A stretch of 64,000 nt of DNA, taken from contig OX392541.1 of the NCBI GenBank assembly GCA_947623455.1, positions 4,540,701-4,604,700 on the forward strand. The letters are read 5' to 3'. The stretch comes from Mimachlamys varia. Its lineage: Eukaryota > Mollusca > Bivalvia > Pectinida > Pectinidae. A program made the translations under genes and the position numbers. Below are positions 35,101-42,989 of this stretch, piece after piece (within the stretch, counting starts at the first letter, position 1; every line of letters starts with the position of its first letter). Below the pieces are notes generated by a model. That model was given only the letters and a program-made list of their open reading frames with translations. It was not told where the DNA came from and searched no databases.

Positions 35101-38020
35101 AATGGGGCCCTAAGGAATGGTATTTTGGTGCAGGTTCTGTTTTATTTGTGCTGTTTAACAGTGCTATTTAACAGTGCTATTTATAGTGCTATTTAACAGT
35201 GCTATTTAACAGTGCTATTTTGCCATTATCTTATTTTAGTCCACTATTAGGATTACAAATGTGAGATTGATACTGTGTGAGTGATACAGGCCCATTGGGA
35301 CTCTTGTTTTATGAACATTATCCACAAGCATTCAGTTTCATGAAGGATTCAGATCTACCACAGCTGGCGTTTAAGTTACAATGTATGATATGAAATGGAT
35401 TGTGTACACTTCAAACTCAATAACGAAGAACATTTTTATTACAGCAGTGAGAAATTCTATGCCTGATTTCTACGAGAAAATGAAGACTAGGCTACGAACT
35501 CCAGAAGAGGGTGCTGATACTCTGGTGTGGCTGGCAGTGTCTGAATCTGTCCTCACGCTCAAAAGCGGTTTATTCTTTCAGGGTAGGTCACTTGCCCCCC
35601 CCCCCACACACACACCTCCCAAACAAAGCATACCCGTTAACTCTCACTCATTATGAGGGAGACTCCTTCACTTTGACCATAATTTACCAATCTCCCTTGA
35701 AATCTCCCTCATCCAAGTCCAAACTCACACAAACTCAAAATCTACATCCTGTGATCAAATGATATCCTAGTTAATGTAGGGTGTGTGCAATGACTATAAC
35801 AGGTGTGTCTGGATCAAACAAATACTTTTTGGAGGTTTCAGCTGTTAACACCTATGACAAAGAGCTCTGAAACATCTTGTTAGCTGATACTTACTAGGAC
35901 TGAAACTAACAGCTATACGGGTCAGGTTATTAAACAATGAAAATTGTGGGGGGAAAACATATTGATAGTCCAGGAATCTCTAGACTGAGTATACAAATAA
36001 AAAGAATGAAATACACCAGTACATGTATACATAGTGAAGGGGTCTATAGTAATCACTTAATTTGTACATCCAGACCGTCGGTTGTGTACAACATGTCTTA
36101 AAAACCTCTGGTCAGATTTGGTTCATACTGACACCATAGGTATAATACAATGAAGGTCTATACCTGATTATATTTTGGTGGTCATTGGTCAACGTTAAAG
36201 GTCACTGTTGACCACTGTGGTCCACATTGGGAATAAAAAGCTTGTGAACAAGATATTTCATGAACAGCCAGACAGAGTTGTTTCGTTTTCACACCATAGC
36301 ATCACAGAATCAAGGTTTACACCTGATTATATTTTGGTGGTCATATCGGTCAAGGTTAAAAGTCAAAAGTCACTGTTGACAACGTGTGCATTTTGGGAAT
36401 AAAAAGTTGTTATCGCTTTTTCTTGACAAGTACTGGATGGATCATTCTCAAATTTCATATGTTCAGCTGTAGGTTCCCCTTGGTGCCTAGTTGTGGATGG
36501 TCCATTTGTTAGAAATAGTTTGTTACCGCTTTTTCATGAGAAATACTGGATGGATCATTCTCAAATTCTATATGTACAGCTGCAGGCTCCCCTTGGTGCC
36601 TAGTTGTTCTGTAATGATTTTGGGACTAATAGAAAAACAAAATGAATGTAGGGAAGCATTCATGGATTTTGACATTGAAAGTTTGTTATCGCTATTTCTT
36701 GAGAAGTACAAGATGGAATAGATTCAACCTTTCTTAACTCTTTCTAAACCAAAACCCTAGTCAAAAATATATACCAGATGTCCTACCTAGACTCGTCTGC
36801 TAGAATATAACAAAATCGCGGTATATAAATTTATTTTAGGCACCATGTAATTTCTGCAAGAAATAAACAGGTAACTGTGAACAAATGGTATATTTTCATG
36901 GTGTTCGTACACGTACAATAGTTCATTAACAGGGGTCAAATTCATTAACAGGGGTCAAATTCATTAACAGGGGTCAAATTTGTTGAAATATTTAAAAAAA
37001 TCTTCTTCTGATTATTTATGTTTTTCTCATAAACACAAAGTACCAGGTGGGCGATATAGGCCCATTGGACCTCTTACTTAGAGTCCTTTATGCTTTATGT
37101 AAAATAACCTGTACTGAAAACTTGTTCTTCTGTCATCTTTAATTATACCTCCCTCACAAGGAAGTTTGGTGGGGGGGGGGGGGGGTAATCAGGATGTTCA
37201 TCCATTTGTAGACACTATGATGTATCAGCTACTCCTCCTAAACTAATGAAGGAATTTCAACGAAACTTGTGCTGGCAATTATCTTTATACATTGTTGATG
37301 TCCGTAATTTATTTCAGGTTAAAATATTGGTTGCCATGATAACCAGGTCACTATACTTCTTTTTTTGGGGGAAACATTTGTTCAGATAACTTCTCATAAA
37401 TCTGTGAACTGCTTCAAGTGAAAATAAACACAGGTATGTTTGGAACCATGTGTAAATTATGTGCATGCAAGGTATTTTTCTGCAGAAATTTTGGTTGCCA
37501 TGGTAACCATGTCACTATACCAGATATTCTTGTGGAAAACGTTATCAAAAGGACAATTAACTCCTCTTAAGCCTATGAACCGATTTCAACGGAATACACA
37601 GGAATGTTAGGAACCATGTGTAAATTATGTGCATGCAAGGTATTTTTCAGCTGAAAGCTTGGTTGCCATGGTAACCAGGTCACAATACCCATAAGAAGTT
37701 AGCTATAGTGTTATATAGATCTATTGATTAAAGTTTGCCTTTATGTAAAAAGTAAGAATTCTAAAATGAGATCATAAATAAATTATAAGCTACAAGCATT
37801 TTCAGAGAGGGGGGTATTAGTTATTTATATCGGAGACAGTTCATCATATATATATAAACTAATTTATATGTGTTCATTTATCATTTACTCAGATAGAAAA
37901 TCTGTGTCCACTCACCTACCCCTCGCCTGGACCAAGTCGACAGCAGAAGAGGAGGCAGCCTTCATGAATGCACTCGAAATTCTCTCACAGCCGTTCTGTG
38001 TTGACAGTCCGGACTCCTAG
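20096..38020 (+). CDS. DHRS12: Dehydrogenase/reductase SDR family member 12 (DHRS12), 9 coding exons
   Basis: NAD(P)-dependent short-chain dehydrogenase/reductase of the DHRS12 (SDR40C) type; the physiological substrate is not established. Exons: 20096-20151, 20612-20745, 21222-21304, 22409-22504, 22917-23001, 27329-27390, 33010-33208, 35445-35582, 37893-38020; 981 nt, 326 residues (human about 317). All junctions are GT-AG and the frame is open. The N-terminus MSLFRNTVWFIKGMKEYTK is a DHRS12 signature. Cofactor motif TGANSGLGK is at residues 46-54, CRD at 71-73, INNAG at 124-128, TVTSGGML with the putative catalytic Ser at 177, YAQNK (YxxxK) with Tyr204 and Lys208, HPGWADTP at 231-238. The last 6-7 residues (VDSPDS) and the stop codon lie in a minisatellite. 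Introns 2, 5, 7 and 8 carry repeats and transposons. Intact and probably functional. Confidence 0.96.
20612..20745 (+). CDS. DHRS12: DHRS12 coding exon 2 (cofactor-binding motif)
   Basis: Acceptor TTTTCAG, donor GTATTG. It encodes GGYASASKDFKASDLDVDV and the Rossmann glycine motif TGANSGLGK through AIAKKG. Confidence 0.94.
20800..21035. repeat. 36-bp minisatellite in DHRS12 intron 2, 6 copies
   Basis: Unit CTGACCGTGCACATTTCTGT plus TCCTGTAAAACCTTAA. Units are 36 bp, a multiple of 3, so reading frames on the minus strand stay open across all copies; they are not genes. Confidence 0.93.
21222..21304 (+). CDS. DHRS12: DHRS12 coding exon 3
   Basis: Acceptor CTTTTCAG, donor GTTTGT. It encodes ATVHLVCRDPNRGAEARQ to ESQNQ; the CRD segment follows the second Rossmann beta strand. 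Confidence 0.93.
21985..22360. mobile_element. Diverged inverted-repeat element (hAT-like MITE candidate)
   Basis: GTGATGGGATAGAAATCATA near 21991 and the inverse of 22300-22352 (AGTGATGGACTGATAATAGA) are related, with ATAATTGATT shared further in. No coding capacity. It lies in DHRS12 intron 3. Confidence 0.4.
22409..22504 (+). CDS. DHRS12: DHRS12 coding exon 4
   Basis: Acceptor ATTTCAG, donor GTAATT, 32 codons in phase 0: NVQLHILDMSKPREV to KSLNVL. Asp99 is in the usual adenine-contact position of SDRs. Confidence 0.93.
22917..23001 (+). CDS. DHRS12: DHRS12 coding exon 5 (NNAG motif)
   Basis: Acceptor ATTTCAG, donor GTATGT. It encodes INNAGCMVNTRTVNSDDG to FSTNTL; NNAG stabilises the central sheet of the fold. 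Confidence 0.93.
23002..24090 (+). repeat. DHRS12 intron 5 with hairpin-headed dispersed repeat at 23476
   Basis: TCTCCCGCCCAATGAAGTTGGCGGGGAT at 23477-23504 forms a short hairpin and is followed by a CCGTCCGTCCG tract, the layout seen in other families here. 23560-23830 holds related phrases (GAAACTTGCTTGGTAGACTT, GAGACTTGCTTGGTAGACTT). 23002-23475 holds nothing recognisable. Confidence 0.5.
24091..24940 (+). repeat. Hairpin-headed dispersed element, complete-looking copy
   Basis: The head TAAGCTCACCTGGCCC, GAA, GGGCCAGTGAGCTTA is a near-perfect hairpin. The tail ends CTTCTGGGCCTCTTGT. Internally it has about 115-bp loosely repeated phrases (CCCAAAACTATAT...TTGCTGGGCATAAAGAGAC). A 5'-truncated relative lies at 54430-54955. 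No open reading frame. The Tc1 element starts 13 bp after its tail. Confidence 0.65.
24954..26491 (-). mobile_element. Tc1-family DNA transposon, nearly complete
   Basis: Terminal inverted repeats CTGAAACGAAAAAGAAACGC (left) and its exact inverse (right) bound 1538 bp and are flanked by TA inside a TATATA tract on both sides. It carries one transposase gene on the minus strand. It is inserted in DHRS12 intron 5, opposite to the direction of DHRS12 transcription. Confidence 0.92.
25178..26197 (-). pseudogene. Tc1 transposase with one in-frame stop
   Basis: Cut-and-paste DDE transposase that would bind the terminal repeats and move the element. The start is MPRLSKVDRGRAIAML (an upstream in-frame Met at 26224 is less typical). 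The N-terminal half has the paired helix-turn-helix region (VARQFRVHKSTFSRLV) and the GRPR hook (SGRPRVT). The catalytic half has FTDESRF (first Asp), QQDNARPH (second Asp) and SPDLSPIEHLWDE (Glu); 34 residues separate the second Asp and the Glu, the DD34E spacing of Tc1. A TGA at 25961-25963 interrupts the frame between the DNA-binding and catalytic parts; the frame continues unchanged on both sides. All other positions look intact, so the copy is young but probably inactive. Confidence 0.92.
26548..26818. mobile_element. MITE, GGGCCCGTATT family, copy 1
   Basis: The left end GGGCCCGTATTTATGAAACC and the diverged inverse right end (CTTCATGAATATGGGCC) frame 271 bp. The same element recurs, better preserved, at 56605-56870. 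It lies 57 bp beyond the Tc1 element. Confidence 0.85.
26930..27145. repeat. Dispersed repeat shared with 51660-51895
   Basis: Phrases ATGTAAGTGCCCC..CCAGAGA, TTTGGTTTGTTTT or TTTTGTTTGTTTT, and TCTAAGAAAAATA..AGGAAGATCAGCTT occur in the same order in both places. Confidence 0.7.
27171..27348 (+). repeat. 28-bp tandem repeat duplicating the DHRS12 exon 6 splice acceptor
   Basis: Unit GTTGACCACTACTTTCTACA plus TTACAGGT. Acceptor-like CAG occurs at 27180, 27244, 27272, 27300 and at the true site 27328; a sixth copy near 27216 has mutated to CAT. The copy after 27180 is identical to the first 20 exon bases, GTGTACATATGTTGACCACT. Confidence 0.95.
27329..27390 (+). CDS. DHRS12: DHRS12 coding exon 6
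   Basis: Acceptor TATTACAG, donor GTAAGT. It encodes VHMLTTGLIPLLSKHENPRV. The acceptor and first 20 exon bases are copied upstream in a 28-bp tandem repeat; only the last copy keeps the frame open. Confidence 0.92.
27571..27910 (+). repeat. Left part of a dispersed repeat split by a later insertion
   Basis: The head TATACCCCTGCAACAAAGTA plus AGGGGGGTATA is a hairpin, followed by GTCCGTCCGTCCGTC. Two internal copies of CAATTTTGTC.GGCTATGCAT...TCAGTTTTCAAC are present. The repeat resumes at 30641 with TCAGAGAGTTTTTCCCC and the same TGTCCGGCTTTGCATTTGCT phrase. Confidence 0.8.
27911..30633 (+). repeat. Nested dispersed element containing the 145-bp array
   Basis: Begins GCACCCGAAGGGTCAGGATG (a slightly shortened GGTCATCTGACCCGAAGGGT head) and ends with the hairpin AAGGCCCATTGGGCCTCTTG. 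It is flanked by ACCCTTT on both sides (27904-27910 and 30634-30640), a putative 7-bp target duplication within an older repeat. 30070-30540 holds a second sub-repeat (TCCAAGATGGCC... phrases). Confidence 0.75.
28111..30060. repeat. 145-bp tandem array, 14 copies
   Basis: GACCTTGAC starts units at 28111, 28256, 28403, 28548, 28693, 28840 and then every 145 bp to 29999. Two units are 147 bp, and a three-unit block of 437 bp is itself duplicated. Most units carry TGACCTTGA and TCAAGGTCA as an inverted pair 7 nt apart. Each unit yields a 60-residue frame on the minus strand (start MKVKVI), overlapping its neighbour out of frame; these are not genes. Confidence 0.96.
30641..30835 (+). repeat. Right part of the split dispersed repeat
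   Basis: Continues the family of 27571-27910 and ends GGGGCAGGGGGTATGAGTTG and GACGACAGTTCTAGTTG. Confidence 0.75.
30836..33009 (+). repeat. DHRS12 intron 6, dispersed-repeat mosaic
   Basis: 31297 has the head AGGTCATCTGACCTGAAGGG, followed to about 32230 by diverged copies of the 145-bp type unit (TTCAAGGTCACA, GCATGCTGGGATGAAGGGCTACCA). 32300-32600 and 32640-32990 contain two other families (GAAGTACTGGATGGATCCTTCTCAAATTTC and TTGGTTGCCATGGCGACCAG) that recur in intron 8. No exon lies between exons 6 and 7. Confidence 0.6.
33010..33208 (+). CDS. DHRS12: DHRS12 coding exon 7 (catalytic Ser, Tyr, Lys)
   Basis: Acceptor TTTTTTAG, donor GTAAAA. It carries SGGMLVQKL, MAYAQNKRQQVV (YxxxK) and HPGWADTP, the most conserved part of the protein. 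Confidence 0.95.
33479..34025. mobile_element. MITE with long (about 100 bp) terminal inverted repeats
   Basis: Left CAATCTGATTAAAATACAGA and the exact inverse at the right end start arms that remain alignable for about 100 bp, through GTAGGATCTGACA and AGTAGAAGGTCATGTGCAGA to CCAATCAAA. Length is 547 bp. The 105-residue frame inside (33619-33936) has no known motif. It lies in DHRS12 intron 7. Confidence 0.88.
34103..35306 (+). repeat. Diverged hairpin-headed dispersed element in DHRS12 intron 7
   Basis: The head is AAGGTCATCTGACCTAAAGG + GTCAGGATGACCTGTAG; the tail is GATACAGGCCCATTGGGACTCTTGTTTT at 35284-35311. It contains one 145-type unit fragment (34200-34270) and a 13-bp microrepeat AACAGTGCTATTT at 35157-35220. 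34270-34480 resembles 31640-31830, showing that both copies carry the same internal segment. Confidence 0.6.
35445..35582 (+). CDS. DHRS12: DHRS12 coding exon 8 (NAGNAG acceptor)
   Basis: The acceptor reads ACAGCAG: use of the first AG adds Ala239 (TPAVRN), use of the second (35447) deletes it; both stay in frame. Donor GTAGGT. It encodes VRNSMPDFYEKMKTRLRTPE through SGLFFQ. A C-run and CA-run follow the donor at 35596. Confidence 0.92.
35583..37892 (+). repeat. DHRS12 intron 8, several dispersed families
   Basis: 36060-36400 is a family also found at 39860-40160 (GGTCAGATTTGGTTCA, TTTTGGTGGTCAT). 36410-36720 has three copies of a unit with TACTGGATGGATCATTCTCA. 36925-36980 has 3 copies of a 19-bp AACAGGGGTCAAATTCATT. 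37025-37080 is a GGCCCATTGG-type element tail. 37170 has a long G-run. 37320-37690 has three units of about 165 bp around TTGGTTGCCATGGTAACCA. Confidence 0.65.
37893..38020 (+). CDS. DHRS12: DHRS12 coding exon 9 and stop
   Basis: Acceptor TTTACTCAG. It encodes DRKSVSTHLPLAWTKSTAEE to LEILSQPFCVDSPDS and TAG. The family's DRK.VSTHLPLA segment is conserved; the final residues have no counterpart in vertebrate DHRS12 and coincide with the first unit of a 26-bp minisatellite. Confidence 0.93.
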
Positions 38021-38625
38021 TGGTTGGAGATAGCGCAGACTCCAAGTGGACAGCAAAGATTCCTAGTGGTTGTAGATAGCCCTGAGTCCTAGTGGTTGTA
38101 GATAGCACAGATTCGTAGTGGTTGTAAACAGCCTGGACTCCAAGTAGTTGTTACTAGATAGCCTGTAATCTTAGTGGTTACAGAAAGCTTGGATTCCTAG
38201 TGGTTGTAGATAACACAGACTCCAAGTGATTGTTGATAGTGTGGACTCCTAGTAGTTATAGACAGCCGAACTCCTAGTAGTTGTTGACAGTGCGGACTCC
38301 TAGTGGTTGTAGACAGCACAGAATCCTAGTGATTGTAGTCAGCCTGGATTCCTAGTGGTTGTAGACAGCCCGGAATCCTAGTGGTTGTAGAAAGTGAGGA
38401 CTCTTAGTGGTTGTAGACAGCCAAGACTCCCAATGGTTGTAGACAGCCTGGAATCCTAGTGGTTGTAGCTAGCCTGGACTCCAAGTGGTTGTAGGCAGCA
38501 CGGATTTCTAGTGGTTGTAGACAGCCTGGATTCCTAGTGGTTGTAGATAGTGTGGACGCCTGGCTGTTGTAGACAGCCCGAATTCCTAATTGTTGTAGAC
38601 AGCCCAGATTCCTAGTGGTTCCTGC
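38010..38625. repeat. 26-bp minisatellite overlapping the DHRS12 stop codon
   Basis: Unit TCCTAGTGGTTGTAGACAGC plus CTGGAT, about 23 copies. The first unit supplies the last codons and the TAG of DHRS12 (GACTCCTAGTGG); the rest lies in the 3' UTR or flank. The minus-strand frame at 38404-38634 is a by-product. Confidence 0.95.
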
Positions 38626-38639
38626 ATCCATCAACTTTC

Positions 38640-39472
38640 CCTTTCAACAACTTCTTCTGTACCAAAAAGCCTAGTGACATAAAATTTGGCTGAACGGTTC
38701 CTTTGATAAAGCCCGACAAAGATTGCAAAAAGAAATGACCTTGACCCATATTCAAGGTTACAGGGGTCAAATCTGTTAAAACTTTTAAACATCTTTTTTT
38801 GACATACTGAAAGGCATAGAATCATGATAATTAACTGAAAGGTTCCTTGGATGAAGCCTAACAAACTTTGTGAAAAGAACTTATTTTTATCTATATTCAA
38901 GGTCACAGAGGTCAAATTTGTTAAAGAATTTAAATGTCTTCTGAAATACCAAAATGCCTAGAAGCATGATATATTGCTGAAAAGTTGTTTGGATAAAGCC
39001 CGACAAAGTTTGCGAAAAAAAATGACATTGACCCATATTCAAGGTCACAAGGGTCAAATCTGTTAAAACGTTTAAACGACTTCTTCTGAAATACCAAAAG
39101 TTCAAGAGACATGATATTTGGCTGGTAGCTTCCTTGGCTGAATCCTGACAAGGTATGTGAAAAGAAATTATCTTGACCCATATTCAATGTCACAGGGGTC
39201 AAATCTGTTAAACCTTTAAACAACTTCTTCTGAAATACCAAAATGCCTAGATACATGATATTTGGCGGAAAGGTTTTTCGGAAAAGTTGAACAAAGTTTG
39301 CAAATGAAAATGACTTTGTCTTTCTTTCTAGGCCATTAGGGTAAAATATGTTTAAATCTTAACACGTTCTTCTGAATGTCTCACAGTAATAGGTTTCAGA
39401 TGACTTTGGGGTTACTAGGGCAAGAGGTTGACACCAGGCGAGTGATGCAAGCCCATTGGGCCTCTTGTTGGC
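38640..39472 (+). repeat. Dispersed element with diverged 145-type units, complete tail
   Basis: Five units of about 145 bp containing GACCCATATTCAAGGTCACA and GTCAAATCTGTTAAAAC, ending with GCAAGCCCATTGGGCCTCTT at 39448-39467, the same hairpin tail as at 30611 and 35287. Confidence 0.7.
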
Positions 39473-41111
39473 ATTTTAACAGGGGTGGTGATACAACGGG
39501 TTTAAGTAGGACAACCATGTATAATTATTAAAAAAATATATAACCCTATTGTTATTAATATTATAATGATGATTAAATATATATATATATATATATGCAT
39601 GTACAGTAAAGTGTACATCTGTACATGCGAAACAATCACTGCATATGTATGCATACACATTTGTCATGTTTTCACTTTTGACATTAATCCAGACACTTGT
39701 TACTTGCTGTTTTTTGGCATGATAAAATAAAACAATACTATTGTAATTTTCATTATTTGTTCTATTTACACATCTTTCTGAAATGAAGGGGCACAATTTG
39801 AACCATGCAGTTTCTTGTGACAATTTTCGTACCCCCATTAAGGTAGTCTGTGCACCAGTCTCGACATTGTGTACAACATATCTTGACAACCCCTGGTCAG
39901 ATTTGGTTCAGTCACACCATATCATCACGCAATGGTTTTCTACACCTGATTAAATTTTGATGGTCATTCATCAAGGTTAAAGGTTAAAAGTCATTTTTGA
40001 CCACTATAAAATTTGTGAATAGAAAGCTTGTGTACAAGATATTACCTGAAGCCCTTGGCGGATTTGGTTCATATTCACACAAAATTACATAATGAAGTTT
40101 TACACCTGATTGGATTTTGGTGGTCATCGGTCAAGGTCAAAGGTCACCATTGACCACTTTTGATGCCCCCGCCATGAAATGATTGGGGGCATATAGTGTT
40201 ACCCATGACCGGCCAATCCCGTCGCGTCCTGTCGCATCCCGTCCCGTCCCATGGTAATGCCATCTTATCGAAAGCCAGTGGAAGGGAAATAACTCCGGCA
40301 CTCCTAAATTGTGATTTGGAAACAAGCCATGAAAGACTAAAAAAATATCATTTTTAAAATCTCAAACAATTGTTTTTCTTTTTAAGAAGACCAAACTTCA
40401 CTGACAATTCTGCAATACCACGACGGAACGCGGAGTGCTCGTCTATCGTACGTGGTAAGCATTCTGCGTACAATAAAGCACATTGAATTTTTTAGTCCAG
40501 TCAATTGATTTAACCTGGAACTAATTGCAACAGAATTTATTCTTTCATTTTTTATTGATGAGCATCATACTTATAACGGAAAAAAATAACAGAAAATCCA
40601 AATAGGGGAAAGTGGGTTTTGGCCTTCTAAAGGATCAGGATAATTAAGAAAATAACACGTATAACCATATTTGAGGTCTAACATCTACCTCAATGGTGAC
40701 ACTGCACGAAAACTGTATGTAAATACCAACTAACATAAAAAAGGCACGTCAAAATTGTCCACCCAAGGTATTGTAATGAAGAAAAAAAAAAAAAACTGTC
40801 AATATGACCGAAAAGCATTTTTCACAAAACTATTTTGGCTTTTGTTTTCTCTTTCAAATGTAGAGAATCATATTAATTAACATCAGTATCAATGTCAAGC
40901 TTTATTTAATTTCTTAAATATTTCAATTTAATTTACTTAATGACCAATTGTACATTCGCATACGAAAAAAAATATCAATCATCAAATCTTGCAAATTGTG
41001 CTAATCTGATGATATTTTATGTCCAAATCGAACGATCTACCAATTTCTGAAGCATATAATTTGAATAAGGACAAGCAAATGAATTAAAGCGTCTTATATG
41101 AATTCATGTAT
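39473..41111. other. Intergenic, dispersed repeats, no gene recognised
   Basis: 39860-40160 repeats the 36060-36400 family. GATGCCCCCGCCATGAAATG + ATTGGGGGCAT at 40162 is another hairpin head, followed by CCCGTC runs. The remainder is AT-rich. The 137-residue minus frame at 39476-39889 shows no motif. Confidence 0.4.
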
Positions 41112-41120
41112 GAGCACCAC

Positions 41121-41234
41121 TAGTCCGAAGGGTTCTGACTCTCTGACCCGCTAAATATTTTGACGACAGGCGGGTGGAGACCCGCCTGTCGTCAAAATAT
41201 TTAGCGGGTCAGAGAGTCAGAACCCTTCGGACTA
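41121..41234. mobile_element. Perfect 114-bp palindromic mini-element with 9-bp target duplication
   Basis: Two exactly complementary 55-nt arms (start TAGTCCGAAGGGTTCTGACT, inner end GACGACAGGCGGGT) surround a 4-nt GGAG centre. GAGCACCAC flanks it on both sides (41112-41120 and 41235-41243). Perfect arms and duplication point to a recent insertion. A 9-bp duplication is seen with Mutator-like and some Merlin-type transposases; the family is inference. Confidence 0.93.
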
Positions 41235-41243
41235 GAGCACCAC

Positions 41244-42503
41244 CTACTGCTAAAACTAATTTTGGTATGATATGTTTACAAATGTGGCCAAGTTTCGATG
41301 GTGAGAACTTCATCCCGTGCACAATCCTTGAAAAATGGCAAAATCCACGATTCTAAACACACAAAAAAATGGATTTTTCCTCGCATTTGTTTTTCAATTA
41401 ACAAATGACTTTGCCGGTAAAGCCGCCTTAAATGTATGTAAATACTGAACTGTATTTGAAGTTTAAAACATTCATACTACATTATACTTTACAGCCTTAT
41501 CAAAAATTTTGCTTGAATACAAAATATAAAATACTATTTCAACCTAAATTCCATTTAGTCAAAAGGGGCATGTTATGGTAGTAATTCCTACCAAAAGTAT
41601 TGGCAATCATACCTAACATATAAAATATACACCAATTTTCGTATCTATTTCTAGAAGTCTTCACCAAGATGACATATCTGTTAAAAAAATATGCATAGAA
41701 GATAATTTGATGAATTTTAAGCATAGTCTTTTGATGTTATCTAAAAACAATTTACACACATTGAGAAGTTCAATTTGGACCTCCGAATAGCTCCAAATTA
41801 TTGCTACCGGTCAACTGCGAAGGTTCATAAATGTTTATTAGTGAAAACAAAATCTCTGATATGAAATTATGAATTACAGATTACCTTATACAATGCAATT
41901 AAACTAAGCTTGAATTGATATTTATCTTGATTATTAGTATTTCCTTTACTCAAAATGGCACACGAAGCCATTATCGTCATGTTAAAGATGAATATTACCC
42001 ATATTGACAGGTCAATATTCCATTTAACTCAATTAGACCATATTTATTTTTAACACAGTTGTACTGCAGCTTGGTTGGTTTTGTCATACTGTCATATGTC
42101 CAGTGTTACAAATACAAACATTTGCCCCCATTGGGATTTTTTTTTCTGTTACAGTATAGGTACCAACCATTCAAAAAATATAAAAAACAAATTCTGTTGC
42201 AATATTGCCACGGTTAGGCCTATGTTTTGGCTACATTGACTGGACTATTTAGTGAGGACGAGTTGCAGGTCTACAGACCAGGAGTACTCCAAAACGATGA
42301 TAAGTAACACAATACTAGAAAAAACTACTCTATCACTAGCCTATAAATCAACGAATAAAGTATGACAGGTGGTTAAAGATATGAAGAAATAAAGTTATAA
42401 CTGTAGACAAATACAAACGTTATTGGACAGTTTTGTTAATAATCATATTTCAAATACTCATTCCAAATATAATACATTTGCGTTTCCTCTGTAAATAAAA
42501 TAG
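41244..42503. other. AT-rich stretch, no gene recognised
   Basis: A short open frame at about 42213-42305 (TGLFSEDELQVYRPGVLQ..., ending in TAA) looks protein-like but has no partner in phase. Confidence 0.3.
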
Positions 42504-42634
42504 GAATCGAAAACGAAGACAAATTTGATGAAACACACTATATTGAAGACATTACACAATCAGAAGACGTCATCAATGAACTTTTAATTTCATGGATTTA
42601 TAGAAGCGCTTTGTCCGTCAAGAAACTGGTCTTG
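42504..42634 (+). CDS. Candidate exon of an unidentified gene
   Basis: An open stretch bordered by AAAATAG (acceptor-like) and GTAAGG (good donor) encodes IENEDKFDETHYIEDITQSE then DVINELLISWIYRSALSV and KKLVL. The composition looks like protein: acidic, then amphipathic. The acceptor lacks a pyrimidine tract and no family was recognised. It would be the only non-repetitive coding candidate left of the 39-bp satellite. It may be chance. Confidence 0.25.
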
Positions 42635-42989
42635 GTAAGGATAACTTACAAGAATTGAAGTATATCTGACAGGAAAGTTGTGTTAGATTTTTACGCTAAG
42701 GCTGTAGTCTTTGTAGTCGACAGCGTATAGCTACCAGTCTGAAAACTATGTATTATGTAATTCTTCATTTTTGACTAGGATGACCCCTAGTAGACGTTAT
42801 TGGCTTTAATCTTACAATTATATTATAAAGATTCATACAAACCTGACCATAACTAGCTGCGCAAATGAATCCGTTTTGTAAACTACTCAAGTATTATATT
42901 GACTTTCCTGTTAAAGTTTGGTAATGGTTAATTCGATGCCTTTATTCATAAGAAAGCATAATGCGGTAACTCATTTGCATAAGTTTATG

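Noticed and set aside
39476..39889. 137-residue minus-strand frame
   Set aside because: It crosses a (TA)n run, has biased composition and no recognisable domain.
42213..42305. Short open stretch TGLFSEDELQVYRPGVLQND as another exon
   Set aside because: The only nearby GT would leave a phase that produces an immediate stop in the next candidate exon, and no clear acceptor precedes it.
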